NCBI GenBank assembly: GCA_028290225.1
Contig: JAQGKH010000287.1
Location: 1 to 5,777, forward strand
DNA: 5,777 nt
Direction: 5' to 3'
Source of the DNA: Devosia sp.
GTDB lineage: Bacteria; Pseudomonadota; Alphaproteobacteria; Rhizobiales; Devosiaceae
Positions 1 through 5,381 of the stretch are shown here, one piece after another (position 1 is the first letter of the stretch; each line of letters begins with the position of its first letter). The notes beneath the pieces are model-generated. The model searched no databases. It had not been told where the DNA came from and saw nothing but the letters and a program-made list of their open reading frames with translations. The position numbers were made by a program, and so were the translations under genes.

Positions 1-265
1 TGATTTTTCCGACAAGAAGCTCGATCAGGTGGCGGGCGTCCTGTCGGACTGGACACTCAAGCCGGTGGGCTCGGAAGGCTATCGCACGGCGGAAGTGACG
101 CTGGGGGGCGTCGATACGCGCGACCTCGACGCCAAGAGCATGGCAGCGCGCGATGTGCCTGGCCTGTATTTCGTGGGCGAAGTGGTCGATGTCACCGGCT
201 GGCTCGGCGGCTATAATTTCCAGTGGGCCTGGGCGTCAGGCTGGGCGGCGGGGCAAGTCGCCTGA
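1..265 (+). CDS. HI0933/BaiN-family NAD(P)/FAD-dependent flavoprotein, C-terminal part only
   Basis: The reading frame is open from base 2 and ends at TGA 263-265, giving the last 87 residues of a protein whose start lies left of the window. The run VPGLYFVGEVVDVTGWLGGY followed by NFQWAWASGWAAGQ is the highly conserved C-terminal FAD-contacting block of the HI0933/YhiN/BaiN flavoprotein family. AEVTLGGVDTRDLDAKSM before it is also typical of that family. Family members are about 390 to 420 residues, so roughly 300 N-terminal residues, including the first Rossmann dinucleotide-binding motif, are outside the window. These are cytoplasmic FAD proteins with a two-domain oxidoreductase fold. Most are uncharacterised; BaiN has been linked to bile-acid reduction in gut clostridia, which should not be transferred here. 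The GTG at 29 is an internal codon, not a start. The stop lies one base from the stop of the convergent minus-strand gene. Confidence 0.93.
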   Translation, partial: DFSDKKLDQVAGVLSDWTLKPVGSEGYRTAEVTLGGVDTRDLDAKSMAARDVPGLYFVGEVVDVTGWLGGYNFQWAWASGWAAGQVA

Positions 266-266
266 G

Positions 267-803
267 CTAGAAGCGCAAGGCGGCGCGCACGCCCAGATTG
301 GTCAGGCCCTCGGCCGGAGCGCCGCAGGCGCCGCCGTCGGTGAGGTGTTCGGCCGTCAGCATCACCGCGGCGCCGGGAAGGACGTTGACGCCAACACTGC
401 CCGAGGCGCGCAGCAGCGCCGCGCAACCCCATTGCTGGGGCACTTCGCCCTCAAGCCAGGCGCCGTTATGTACCGCCGCCCCCAGGCTCGCTTCGGCCCA
501 GACCGGCAGCACCGGCAGGTGCACGGTCCAGCTGGCGCCGGCATAAACGAGGCTTTCGTGCCCGGCGGTATTCAGCGTCGCCCCAAGATGGGGCCGGATT
601 TCGCCCAGCAGCCCCAGCTGGCCCCATTCGGGCGCAAACAGCAGTTCCACATTGGCATCCTCGATGCGCGCGCCATCGAGCAGTTCGGCCCCCGCATCGC
701 GGGCGAAGACGCCGGCGCGGATCTCGGGCAGCAGATCGACCTGCGCCCATGCGAGCCCGGTGGTGGCGAGGAACGTGGCAAGCAGCAGGAGAGTGCGGAT
801 CAT
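267..803 (-). CDS. PagL-like acyloxyacyl hydrolase family protein with degenerate active-site motif
   Basis: This encodes a 178-aa secreted beta-barrel-like protein. Residues 1-20 form a signal peptide (MIRTLLLLATFLATTGLAWA, cleavage before Gln21), and the chain ends in Phe like outer-membrane barrels. It is clearly paralogous to the gene upstream (889-1494): both share RPxxGATxN, SLVxAGxxW, GAAxHNG and a C-terminal NxGxxxxxxF block, the fingerprint of the acyloxyacyl hydrolase (lipid A deacylase PagL) family. In PagL the catalytic His and Ser sit in an H-x-S-N motif. Here that site reads H153-L-T155-D156, so Ser is replaced by Thr and Asn by Asp, and no acidic residue is obvious at the third catalytic position (around Thr168). 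Deacylase activity is therefore doubtful; a structural role or altered specificity is possible. The ATG at 803 was chosen because it gives an N-terminal signal peptide; an in-frame ATG pair at 857/854 would add 17-18 residues translated through the terminator. No clear Shine-Dalgarno precedes 803. Confidence 0.82.
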   Translation of the reverse strand: MIRTLLLLATFLATTGLAWAQVDLLPEIRAGVFARDAGAELLDGARIEDANVELLFAPEWGQLGLLGEIRPHLGATLNTAGHESLVYAGASWTVHLPVLPVWAEASLGAAVHNGAWLEGEVPQQWGCAALLRASGSVGVNVLPGAAVMLTAEHLTDGGACGAPAEGLTNLGVRAALRF

Positions 804-819
804 TGGCGGAGGCCCGGGC

Positions 820-849
820 AAAGAAAAAGAGGCCGGGACTGCCGGCCTC
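820..849 (-). terminator. Intrinsic terminator after the upstream PagL-like gene
   Basis: On the minus strand GAGGCCGG (849-842), loop CAGTC (841-837) and CCGGCCTC (836-829) form a perfect 8-bp GC-rich stem with a 5-nt loop, followed at once by TTTTTCTTT (828-820). The T-tract lies only on the minus-strand side, so it terminates transcription of the 889-1494 gene. It ends 16 bases before the ATG of the downstream paralogue, which makes it also a candidate attenuator for that gene. Confidence 0.85.
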
Positions 850-888
850 CCCATCATTGCTGTCGCACCCTAAGGGCGGCTTAACCGG

Positions 889-1494
889 CTAGAACTTCCA
901 GCCGAGCTTGAGGCCGAAATTGGAGATGCCGGCATTGTTATCGCACAGTTCGGCATTGGAGCTGTGCTCATAGGCGAGCGTGGCGGTGACATTGTCGCTC
1001 AGATCGGCGCCGATGCCGAAGCGCTCATAGAAGTTGACGCGGCAGCCGAATTTGCGCCGTCCCGCTGGGGCCTCGTCACCCAGATAGCCGTTATGAATGG
1101 CCGCGCCAAAGGTGCCTTCCACGAAAACGGGGCTGTCGAACAGGTGCGCCTGCCAGGTCAGGCCGGCATGAACGAGGCTGTCCTCGCCTTCCAGATTGAT
1201 CGTGGCGCCGATTTCCGGACGGGGCGCGCCGATCCAGCGAAAGGCATCAAGGTCGGGCGAGGTGAAAAGCACGTCGAAGGTCACGTCCTCGAGCCGGCTG
1301 GTGTCCCAATCCCCAAAATTCTGCGGGATCATGGTGTAATAAACGCCGTGGAAAGCCAGGCCGACACGCACTTCGTCGACCACGTCCAGCACGCCGGCGG
1401 AGGGCAGGGCGGCTTCATCAAACTGGGCGAGGGCGGGAAGAGAGCTGCCCAGGAGCAGTGCCGCCACAAGGCAAGACTGGCGAAGTTTGGTCAT
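889..1494 (-). CDS. PagL-like acyloxyacyl hydrolase (lipid A 3-O-deacylase family)
   Basis: This encodes a 201-aa outer-membrane beta-barrel protein. Residues 1-23 are a signal peptide ending ALA before Gln24. Conserved blocks are RPEIGATIN (92-100), SLVHAGLTWQAH (106-117), GTFGAAIHNG (127-136) and the C-terminal EHSSNAELCDNNAG then FGLKLGWKF ending in Phe. Family members remove an ester-linked acyl chain from lipid A at the outer leaflet. H177-S-S179-N180 matches the H-x-S-N catalytic motif of PagL. By my recalled alignment to Pseudomonas PagL (His126, Ser128, Glu140), the third catalytic position falls on Ser191, so the acidic residue is not evident. The ATG at 1494 gives the signal peptide and is preceded by AAGGG (1504-1500) with 5-nt spacing; the open frame extends to 1632 but that stretch is promoter-like spacer. 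The gene is followed by a strong terminator and a diverged paralogue. The family call is strong; the lipid A substrate is inferred. Confidence 0.88.
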   Translation of the reverse strand: MTKLRQSCLVAALLLGSSLPALAQFDEAALPSAGVLDVVDEVRVGLAFHGVYYTMIPQNFGDWDTSRLEDVTFDVLFTSPDLDAFRWIGAPRPEIGATINLEGEDSLVHAGLTWQAHLFDSPVFVEGTFGAAIHNGYLGDEAPAGRRKFGCRVNFYERFGIGADLSDNVTATLAYEHSSNAELCDNNAGISNFGLKLGWKF

Positions 1495-1499
1495 GGCGG

Positions 1500-1504
1500 C
1501 CCTT
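1500..1504 (-). promoter_or_regulatory. Ribosome binding site of the 889-1494 gene
   Basis: AAGGG on the minus strand lies 5 nt before the ATG at 1494. It supports this start over the in-frame upstream codons that extend the frame to 1632. Confidence 0.5.
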
Positions 1505-1522
1505 GTCCGTTGATCCCCTTCA

Positions 1523-1551
1523 CTAAGGGCAAAGACACTCCGGAAAGTCAA
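1523..1551 (-). promoter_or_regulatory. Candidate promoter of the PagL-like gene
   Basis: On the minus strand TTGACT (1551-1546) is separated by 17 nt from CCTTAG (1528-1523). The -35 element is close to consensus and the -10 is weak, as is common for alphaproteobacterial housekeeping promoters. It would give a leader of roughly 20 nt before the ATG at 1494. A 7-bp dyad abuts its upstream edge (1553-1575). Confidence 0.4.
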
Positions 1552-1552
1552 C

Positions 1553-1575
1553 GCCGGGCAGTTGAATCGCCCGGC
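1553..1575. repeat. Inverted repeat upstream of the minus-strand promoter
   Basis: GCCGGGC (1553-1559) and GCCCGGC (1569-1575) are perfect 7-bp inverted arms around a 9-nt AT-richer centre. The dyad sits directly upstream of the TTGACT box in the divergent spacer. There is no T-tract, so a terminator is unlikely; an operator is possible but unproven. Confidence 0.4.
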
Positions 1576-1593
1576 TCTGTGCTGCCCGGGCCA

Positions 1594-1609
1594 CGCTGCG
1601 GCCGCAGCG
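1594..1609. repeat. Perfect 16-bp palindrome CGCTGCGGCCGCAGCG
   Basis: The 16 bases at 1594-1609 are exactly self-complementary with no spacer. The palindrome lies mid-way in the 188-bp spacer between the divergent PagL-like and LLM oxidoreductase genes. It may bind a dimeric regulator, although GC-rich palindromes also arise by chance in such DNA. Confidence 0.35.
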
Positions 1610-1645
1610 CCGCGAAACGGCCTCGCTTTCATCGTAGTTTACCGA

Positions 1646-1651
1646 TATAAG
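1646..1651 (+). promoter_or_regulatory. Candidate -10 box for the LLM oxidoreductase gene
   Basis: TATAAG matches the -10 consensus at five of six positions in otherwise GC-rich DNA and would place a start site about 25 nt before the ATG at 1683. The hexamer 17 nt upstream (TCGCTT) is a poor -35, so the call is tentative. Confidence 0.3.
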
Positions 1652-1682
1652 GCGCCAAAGTTAGCCGCGAAAGCTTCATCCA

Positions 1683-2693
1683 ATGACTGCACCCTTTCCC
1701 ATGTCCATCCTGGATCTCGCCCCCATAGCCGAGGGCGTCAGCACGCCAGAGGCGATGGCCGAAACCATCAAGCTGGCACAGCTGGGCGACCAGCTCGGCT
1801 ATAACCGCCTGTGGTATGCCGAGCATCACGGCATGCCCTCGATCGCCTCCTCGGCTCCCGAAATCCTCATCGGCACCGCCGCGGCCCATACCAAGGGCAT
1901 CCGCGTGGGATCGGGTGGCGTGATGCTGCTCAACCATCCGCCCCTGCGGGTTGTTGAAGCCTACCGCACCCTGGAAGCGCTGCATCCCGGGCGGATCGAT
2001 CTGGGGCTGGGACGGGCGCCCGGGGGGGACGGCTATGCCATGCGCGCCCTGCGCACCGGTGGCGGGGAAGAATTCGCGCAGTATCTAAGCGAAATGCTGG
2101 CTTTCGAAGAGGGCGGCTTTCCGGCCGAACACCCGTTTTCACGGGTGGCGGTGGCGCCAGGCGGCATCAGCCTGCCGCCCCTGTGGCTGCTGGGCTCGTC
2201 GGGGTCCAGCGCTGCGGCCGCCGGCGAGCTGGGGATCGGCTATGCCTTTGCCGCCCATTTCAGCCAGGCCCCGGCGGCCCCCGCCTTTGCGGCCTACCGT
2301 CAGGAGTTCAAGCCCACTCCGGCCTTCCCCGAACCCAAGGCGCTGCTGTGCCTGTCGGTGCTGTGCGCCCCCACGGACGAGGAAGCGCGGTTCCTGTCCA
2401 GTTCGCAGGAAGTGAACTGGGCCCTGCTCCATACCGGCCAGCAGCGGCGCCTGATCGCCCCTGAACAGGCGATTGACTACCCGCTGACCGCCCAGCAGCG
2501 CGCGATCAACGAGCATCAATCGAATCTGTGGATCGTGGGCTCGCCCGAAACGGTCAAGGCCGCCATCAGCGCGCAAGCCGAGGCGGCCGGAGCCGACGAG
2601 GTGATGATCACGACGACAATGCATTCCTACGAGTTGCGCCGGCGCTCCTACAGCCTGATCGCCAACGCCTTTGGTTTGCAGCCGCGCGCCTGA
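1683..2693 (+). CDS. LLM-class flavin-dependent oxidoreductase, group 1 (YhbW-like)
   Basis: This is a complete 336-aa luciferase-like TIM-barrel protein, about the same length as E. coli YhbW (about 335 aa). Group-1 signatures occur in order: LDLAPIAEG (10-18), LGYNRLWYAEHHG (38-50), GSGGVML (76-82), LHPGRIDLGLGRAPGGD-like block (about 100-116), PPLWLLGSS (165-173), AFAAHF (188-193) and the C-terminal IVGSPETVK (284-292). Members bind FMN, usually supplied as FMNH2 by a reductase, and carry out oxygen-dependent oxidation of small molecules; the substrate here cannot be told from sequence and no reductase gene is visible nearby. The ATG at 1683 was chosen because LDLAPI then lies near residue 10, as in YhbW; ATG 1701 (Met7) is an alternative and neither has a clear Shine-Dalgarno. 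It is transcribed divergently from the PagL-like gene and ends 2 bp from the convergent stop of the next gene. Confidence 0.92.
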   Translation: MTAPFPMSILDLAPIAEGVSTPEAMAETIKLAQLGDQLGYNRLWYAEHHGMPSIASSAPEILIGTAAAHTKGIRVGSGGVMLLNHPPLRVVEAYRTLEALHPGRIDLGLGRAPGGDGYAMRALRTGGGEEFAQYLSEMLAFEEGGFPAEHPFSRVAVAPGGISLPPLWLLGSSGSSAAAAGELGIGYAFAAHFSQAPAAPAFAAYRQEFKPTPAFPEPKALLCLSVLCAPTDEEARFLSSSQEVNWALLHTGQQRRLIAPEQAIDYPLTAQQRAINEHQSNLWIVGSPETVKAAISAQAEAAGADEVMITTTMHSYELRRRSYSLIANAFGLQPRA

Positions 2694-2695
2694 CT

Positions 2696-3007
2696 TCAGT
2701 TGGTGGTGCTGCCGGTGGTTGTGCTGCGGTCCACCAGCTCGAACGCGCCGGCGGCGGGATCGACCCGCAAGGCAAGACGCTGGCGGTCCAATTCCGCCAG
2801 CCAGGCCGACCATGAGCATGGGCTGAGCCCATCATCCAGGCCGGCCGGGTCGCGCTTGTCCCGCACCGGGCTGCTGAAGCTCAGGCGCAGTTGTGCGTGT
2901 TCCTGCCCGAACCGGTTGCGCACGCGCGCAATCGCGGGAATGCCGCGCCGATCGGTCACCCAGCTCTGGATGTCGCGATGGCGCGTGAGGGTGTGGTTGG
3001 TAGACAT
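2696..3007 (-). CDS. Small soluble hypothetical protein, last gene of the membrane operon
   Basis: This encodes a 103-aa protein with no signal peptide or membrane segment, so probably cytoplasmic. The start is well supported: AGGGAGG (3020-3014) lies 6 nt before the ATG at 3007. Visible features are a His/Arg-rich N-terminus (HTLTRHRDIQSWVTDRRGIP), a central LRLSF strand-like segment (40-44), a WSAWLAELDRQRLAL helix-to-strand segment (66-80) and a Thr/Ser-rich tail. The spacing of I-x-x-W, R-x-G-x-P-A, LR-x-x-F, W and LAL reminds me of a widespread family of about 90-aa proteins, often misnamed 1,4-alpha-glucan branching enzyme, that carry an RGGxPA motif and an ISWDEFF-like segment. I cannot confirm this, and no function follows from it. 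It lies 33 nt downstream of the protease-like gene on the same strand. Confidence 0.75.
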   Translation of the reverse strand: MSTNHTLTRHRDIQSWVTDRRGIPAIARVRNRFGQEHAQLRLSFSSPVRDKRDPAGLDDGLSPCSWSAWLAELDRQRLALRVDPAAGAFELVDRSTTTGSTTN

Positions 3008-3013
3008 GGAAGG

Positions 3014-3020
3014 CCTCCCT
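3014..3020 (-). promoter_or_regulatory. Strong ribosome binding site of the 103-aa gene
   Basis: AGGGAGG with 6-nt spacing to the ATG at 3007 is the best Shine-Dalgarno in the window, suggesting this last operon gene is translated independently of its neighbours. Confidence 0.7.
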
Positions 3021-3026
3021 TGTTGT

Positions 3027-3040
3027 GCCGGTTGTCCGGC
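3027..3040 (-). other. Small intercistronic hairpin
   Basis: On the minus strand GCCGG-ACAA-CCGGC forms a perfect 5-bp stem with a 4-nt loop directly after the stop codon of the protease-like gene and just before the Shine-Dalgarno of the next. It lacks a T-tract, so termination is not expected. It may tune mRNA stability or be incidental. Confidence 0.35.
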
Positions 3041-3919
3041 TTATTTGGCCCGCAACGGCTCCGGTCCTCCTCCGGTTCCGTGGGCCAAACCTTTGTCATC
3101 CAGCCGAGTGGCCAGCCGCAGCGCCAGCATTTCCTCGGGGGTGAAGTAGTAAAGCTGCTGGGGCGGCGTTTCGAGCGCATGCAGCCACAGCGCCGGGTCT
3201 ACCCCGGTTGTGCTCAGGTGGCGGGTGATCTGAGCTGTCGTGGATTGGGCATCGCTCATGGCCGTGCCCGCCACCCGCAGGGCGCTCTGCGCATCGCCCC
3301 CCAAGGCGGCCGCATAGATCTGGTGCACGCCAATCGCCGCTTGCGGGCTGGCGATCCGCTCGGCGCCCGAGGCAAATACAATGGGGCAGGAGGAGGCGCA
3401 GAGCGAGCCCGCCGCGACGCGGGTTGCCAGGCCCTCCTGGTGGATCAAAGTGCCGATCGCCAGCGCATCCACAACCGATCCTCCGGGGGAATCGAGAACC
3501 ACAGTCTGCACATATTCGCCGCGCTCGGCAATCTCGCTGGCAAAGCGCTCCGCCGAGCCGACATCGAAGGTGCCGGTCAGGGCCAGCTCGCCCCCCGGGC
3601 GCAGCGCGATGCTCAGGGCCCCTTCGAGCACTTCGGGGCTGGTGGTGATGGCGGGCCGGGTGCCCGAGGCGGCCGGGGCATCGGGATCGGCAGGGCGTGC
3701 CGGGGGCAGGATGGGCTGCATGGGGACGGCCAGGGCCGCCCCCTGGCTCTCGGTCAGTTCGCGGAAATCCACGAACAACACCGAAACGGTACCCAGCAGC
3801 AGCGCATAAAACGCGCTCCGCATCACGGTGCCATCGTCGAGGTCGGCGGCCCAGCGCGCAAGGCGCTGATGCCCTCGCGCCCGGGGTGCCGAAGTGGGCT
3901 TGCTCGTCGTGGTGCTCAT
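3041..3919 (-). CDS. Membrane-anchored ClpP-fold (COG3904-like) serine-protease-like protein
   Basis: This encodes a 292-aa protein. Residues 1-33 are basic (K7, R13, R15, R19, R22), residues 34-50 form one hydrophobic helix, 65-90 are a Pro/Ala-rich linker, and about 95-275 form a ClpP/crotonase-like domain. Motifs are VVLDSPGGSVVDALAIG (140-156), C174-A-S176-S-C178 followed by VFASGAERIA, and GVH199Q. In ClpP-fold proteases the Ser after the glycine-rich turn and the His in the HQ motif are catalytic, so S176 and H199 are the likely pair; the third residue is not clear. The positive-inside rule puts the domain in the periplasm. The domain resembles alphaproteobacterial COG3904 periplasmic proteins of unknown substrate. 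The ATG at 3919 overlaps the upstream stop as ATGA and has no Shine-Dalgarno of its own, indicating translational coupling. Met33 (3823) is an alternative start. Confidence 0.85.
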   Translation of the reverse strand: MSTTTSKPTSAPRARGHQRLARWAADLDDGTVMRSAFYALLLGTVSVLFVDFRELTESQGAALAVPMQPILPPARPADPDAPAASGTRPAITTSPEVLEGALSIALRPGGELALTGTFDVGSAERFASEIAERGEYVQTVVLDSPGGSVVDALAIGTLIHQEGLATRVAAGSLCASSCPIVFASGAERIASPQAAIGVHQIYAAALGGDAQSALRVAGTAMSDAQSTTAQITRHLSTTGVDPALWLHALETPPQQLYYFTPEEMLALRLATRLDDKGLAHGTGGGPEPLRAK

Positions 3920-5274
3920 GCGCGGCCAGGAGCGTCGCCGCGCTTGCGCTGCGCCGTGTCGATCGGCGTGACCGTGGTGTCGGCGCTGTCGGCGGGTTCG
4001 GTGTGGATCGCTGCGGGTGCCAGGGGCGCTTGCGGCTCCTCGTGGGGGCGTTGGGGCTGTTCGCCCGCTGCCGGGAGCGCGATGCCGGCGGCTTGCATCT
4101 GCCGATACAGCGCCATGGCGCGCAGCATTTCGGCAGCGGTGATGTTTTCCGCTTCCTCGAGCGATTCCGATTCCCGGCGCATGGCATCGTTGACGATCAT
4201 CAGCACGAGCACCAGCACAACGGGGAGCAGGTCGATGGAAATGGCGCCTGCCCATGAGGGAATGAAATCCTGCCAATAGCGCAGCACGGCCTCGGCGCTG
4301 GAAAGGGGCACGAAGCGGCGCTGCCCGACGGCGGGCGTCGCCAGGATTTCATCGGCGGCGGTGCTGAGCGCGGCCGATTGCGCCGCCACCGAAGCGCGCA
4401 CGGTTTCCATGACCTGGTTTTGCCGGTTGGCCAGGTCGCCAACCTGCCCATCGGCCACGGGCGCAATAAAGCCGGCCGACAGATCGGCCGAGGCGCGCTT
4501 GACCGAAGCGGCGACCCCGGTCTGCTGCAGCGCGGCGATGACGGCAGTCAGTTGCACCGCTTCGGCCTGGAAGCTGTCGAGACGGGGCTCGATGCTGCCG
4601 GGCGTGGAAACCAGCTCGCGCATGGTGGCCAGGCGCCCCGAGCCCTGCTCGAAAAGGCTCGCGACCTCGTCGCGCGAGCCGGTGATGGTGGCAGCCAGCT
4701 GGTTCATCTGCGTGCCCATCTGGGTCAGCAGCTGCACCACGCTGCCCGAGCCGGTGGTGCCGGTCAGCGCCCCCGATTCCCGCTCATCGGCGGCAAGGCC
4801 CGAAAAACGCTCGGCCGCCCGCTGCACGTCGGGCAGCAGCGATTGGGCGGCCAGGGCATTGGCATGGGCTTGGTCGAGATCTTCGGCATAGCCCTGGAGC
4901 GTCACCGCCATGTGCTGCTCGGTGGCGGCCGAGCCGGCCAGCGCCGCGGCATTGAGCCAGGAACTCATGGCCATGATCATCAGGCAACCCACCGCCATGG
5001 TGGCGAACAGGCCGGCGCGCTGCACGCCCGAAGTCACCAGCGGCACGAAGCGCAGCATGAAGCTCCAGAAGGCGTAGATGGCAACCGAAACAGCGGCCGA
5101 ATAAATGATGGCGGCAAAGAACACGAACGTGGCCGATCCATCGAGAATCCCGCGCACGCCCAGATAGGTATAAACGCCCGAAGCCAGCGCCAGCACGGCC
5201 AGGGCGAAACGGGTCATCGTCTCGACGCCGCGAACGGTTTCGTTGAGGCGGTAGGCGTTCGGCTTGAGCTGCAT
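3916..5274 (-). CDS. Uncharacterised four-helix inner-membrane protein with a large helical periplasmic domain
   Basis: This encodes a 452-aa protein that I do not recognise. Hydrophobic segments lie at about 22-44, 49-74, 87-113 and 342-362. Positive charges before helix 1 and between helices 2 and 3 (R75, R86) suggest an N-in topology, placing residues 114-340 in the periplasm and 363-452 in the cytoplasm. The 114-340 region is rich in Ala, Gln, Glu and Ser with heptad-like stretches and few prolines, so it is probably helical, perhaps coiled-coil. After helix 4 comes an acidic/basic amphipathic helix (366-396) and a Pro-rich tail. No enzyme motif is visible. Hydrophobic helices separated by a soluble domain argue that this strand is coding rather than the long antisense frames. 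The start at ATG 5274 lacks a convincing Shine-Dalgarno; Met20 (5217) is possible. It is the first gene of a coupled operon with the ClpP-like protein. Confidence 0.82.
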   Translation of the reverse strand: MQLKPNAYRLNETVRGVETMTRFALAVLALASGVYTYLGVRGILDGSATFVFFAAIIYSAAVSVAIYAFWSFMLRFVPLVTSGVQRAGLFATMAVGCLMIMAMSSWLNAAALAGSAATEQHMAVTLQGYAEDLDQAHANALAAQSLLPDVQRAAERFSGLAADERESGALTGTTGSGSVVQLLTQMGTQMNQLAATITGSRDEVASLFEQGSGRLATMRELVSTPGSIEPRLDSFQAEAVQLTAVIAALQQTGVAASVKRASADLSAGFIAPVADGQVGDLANRQNQVMETVRASVAAQSAALSTAADEILATPAVGQRRFVPLSSAEAVLRYWQDFIPSWAGAISIDLLPVVLVLVLMIVNDAMRRESESLEEAENITAAEMLRAMALYRQMQAAGIALPAAGEQPQRPHEEPQAPLAPAAIHTEPADSADTTVTPIDTAQRKRGDAPGRA

Positions 5275-5343
5275 AGGCGATGGACCCCAGCGGCCGACAA
5301 ACGCCGCCAGGCGAGTTTAACAGCCCGATCCCGGCAAGATCAG

Positions 5344-5377
5344 GGCGGATAAGCGCAATAATGGGCTCGTATCCGCC
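5344..5377. repeat. 8-bp inverted repeat in the leader of the membrane operon
   Basis: GGCGGATA (5344-5351) and TATCCGCC (5370-5377) are perfect inverted arms separated by 18 nt. They lie between the 96-aa gene and the membrane protein start, about 70 to 100 bp before the ATG at 5274. No T-tract follows on either strand, so an operator or leader RNA stem is more likely than a terminator. No convincing promoter was found in this 107-bp gap. Confidence 0.4.
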
Positions 5378-5381
5378 GGTG

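Noticed and set aside
829..849. Hairpin considered as a bidirectional terminator
   Set aside because: On the plus strand the stem is followed by CCCATC with no T-tract, and no plus-strand gene ends there.
153..884. 243-codon plus-strand frame overlapping the flavoprotein end and the second PagL-like gene
   Set aside because: It overlaps two well-supported genes and a terminator; composition is shadow-like.
964..1650. 228-codon plus-strand frame antisense to the PagL-like gene
   Set aside because: It runs through the divergent promoter spacer and opposes a gene with a signal peptide and family motifs.
2139..2819. 226-codon minus-strand frame antisense to the LLM oxidoreductase
   Set aside because: The plus strand encodes a full-length, motif-complete LLM protein over the same bases.
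3041..4276. Long 411-residue version of the ClpP-like protein starting at 4276
   Set aside because: The extra 119 residues are His/Arg-rich and lie over the C-terminal part of the membrane protein in another frame; the ATG at 3919 with the ATGA overlap is the natural start.
2891..4279. 462-codon plus-strand open frame antisense to the protease-like gene and part of the membrane protein gene
   Set aside because: Its translation is Arg/Gly/Gln/His-rich without domain features, while the opposite strand gives a ClpP fold and membrane helices with proper start and overlap signals. Long antisense frames are expected in high-GC coding DNA.
4378..5352. 324-codon plus-strand open frame antisense to the membrane protein gene
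   Set aside because: It has a His/Gln/Arg/Gly-rich, low-hydrophobicity composition typical of a shadow frame; the minus strand shows clear transmembrane segments.
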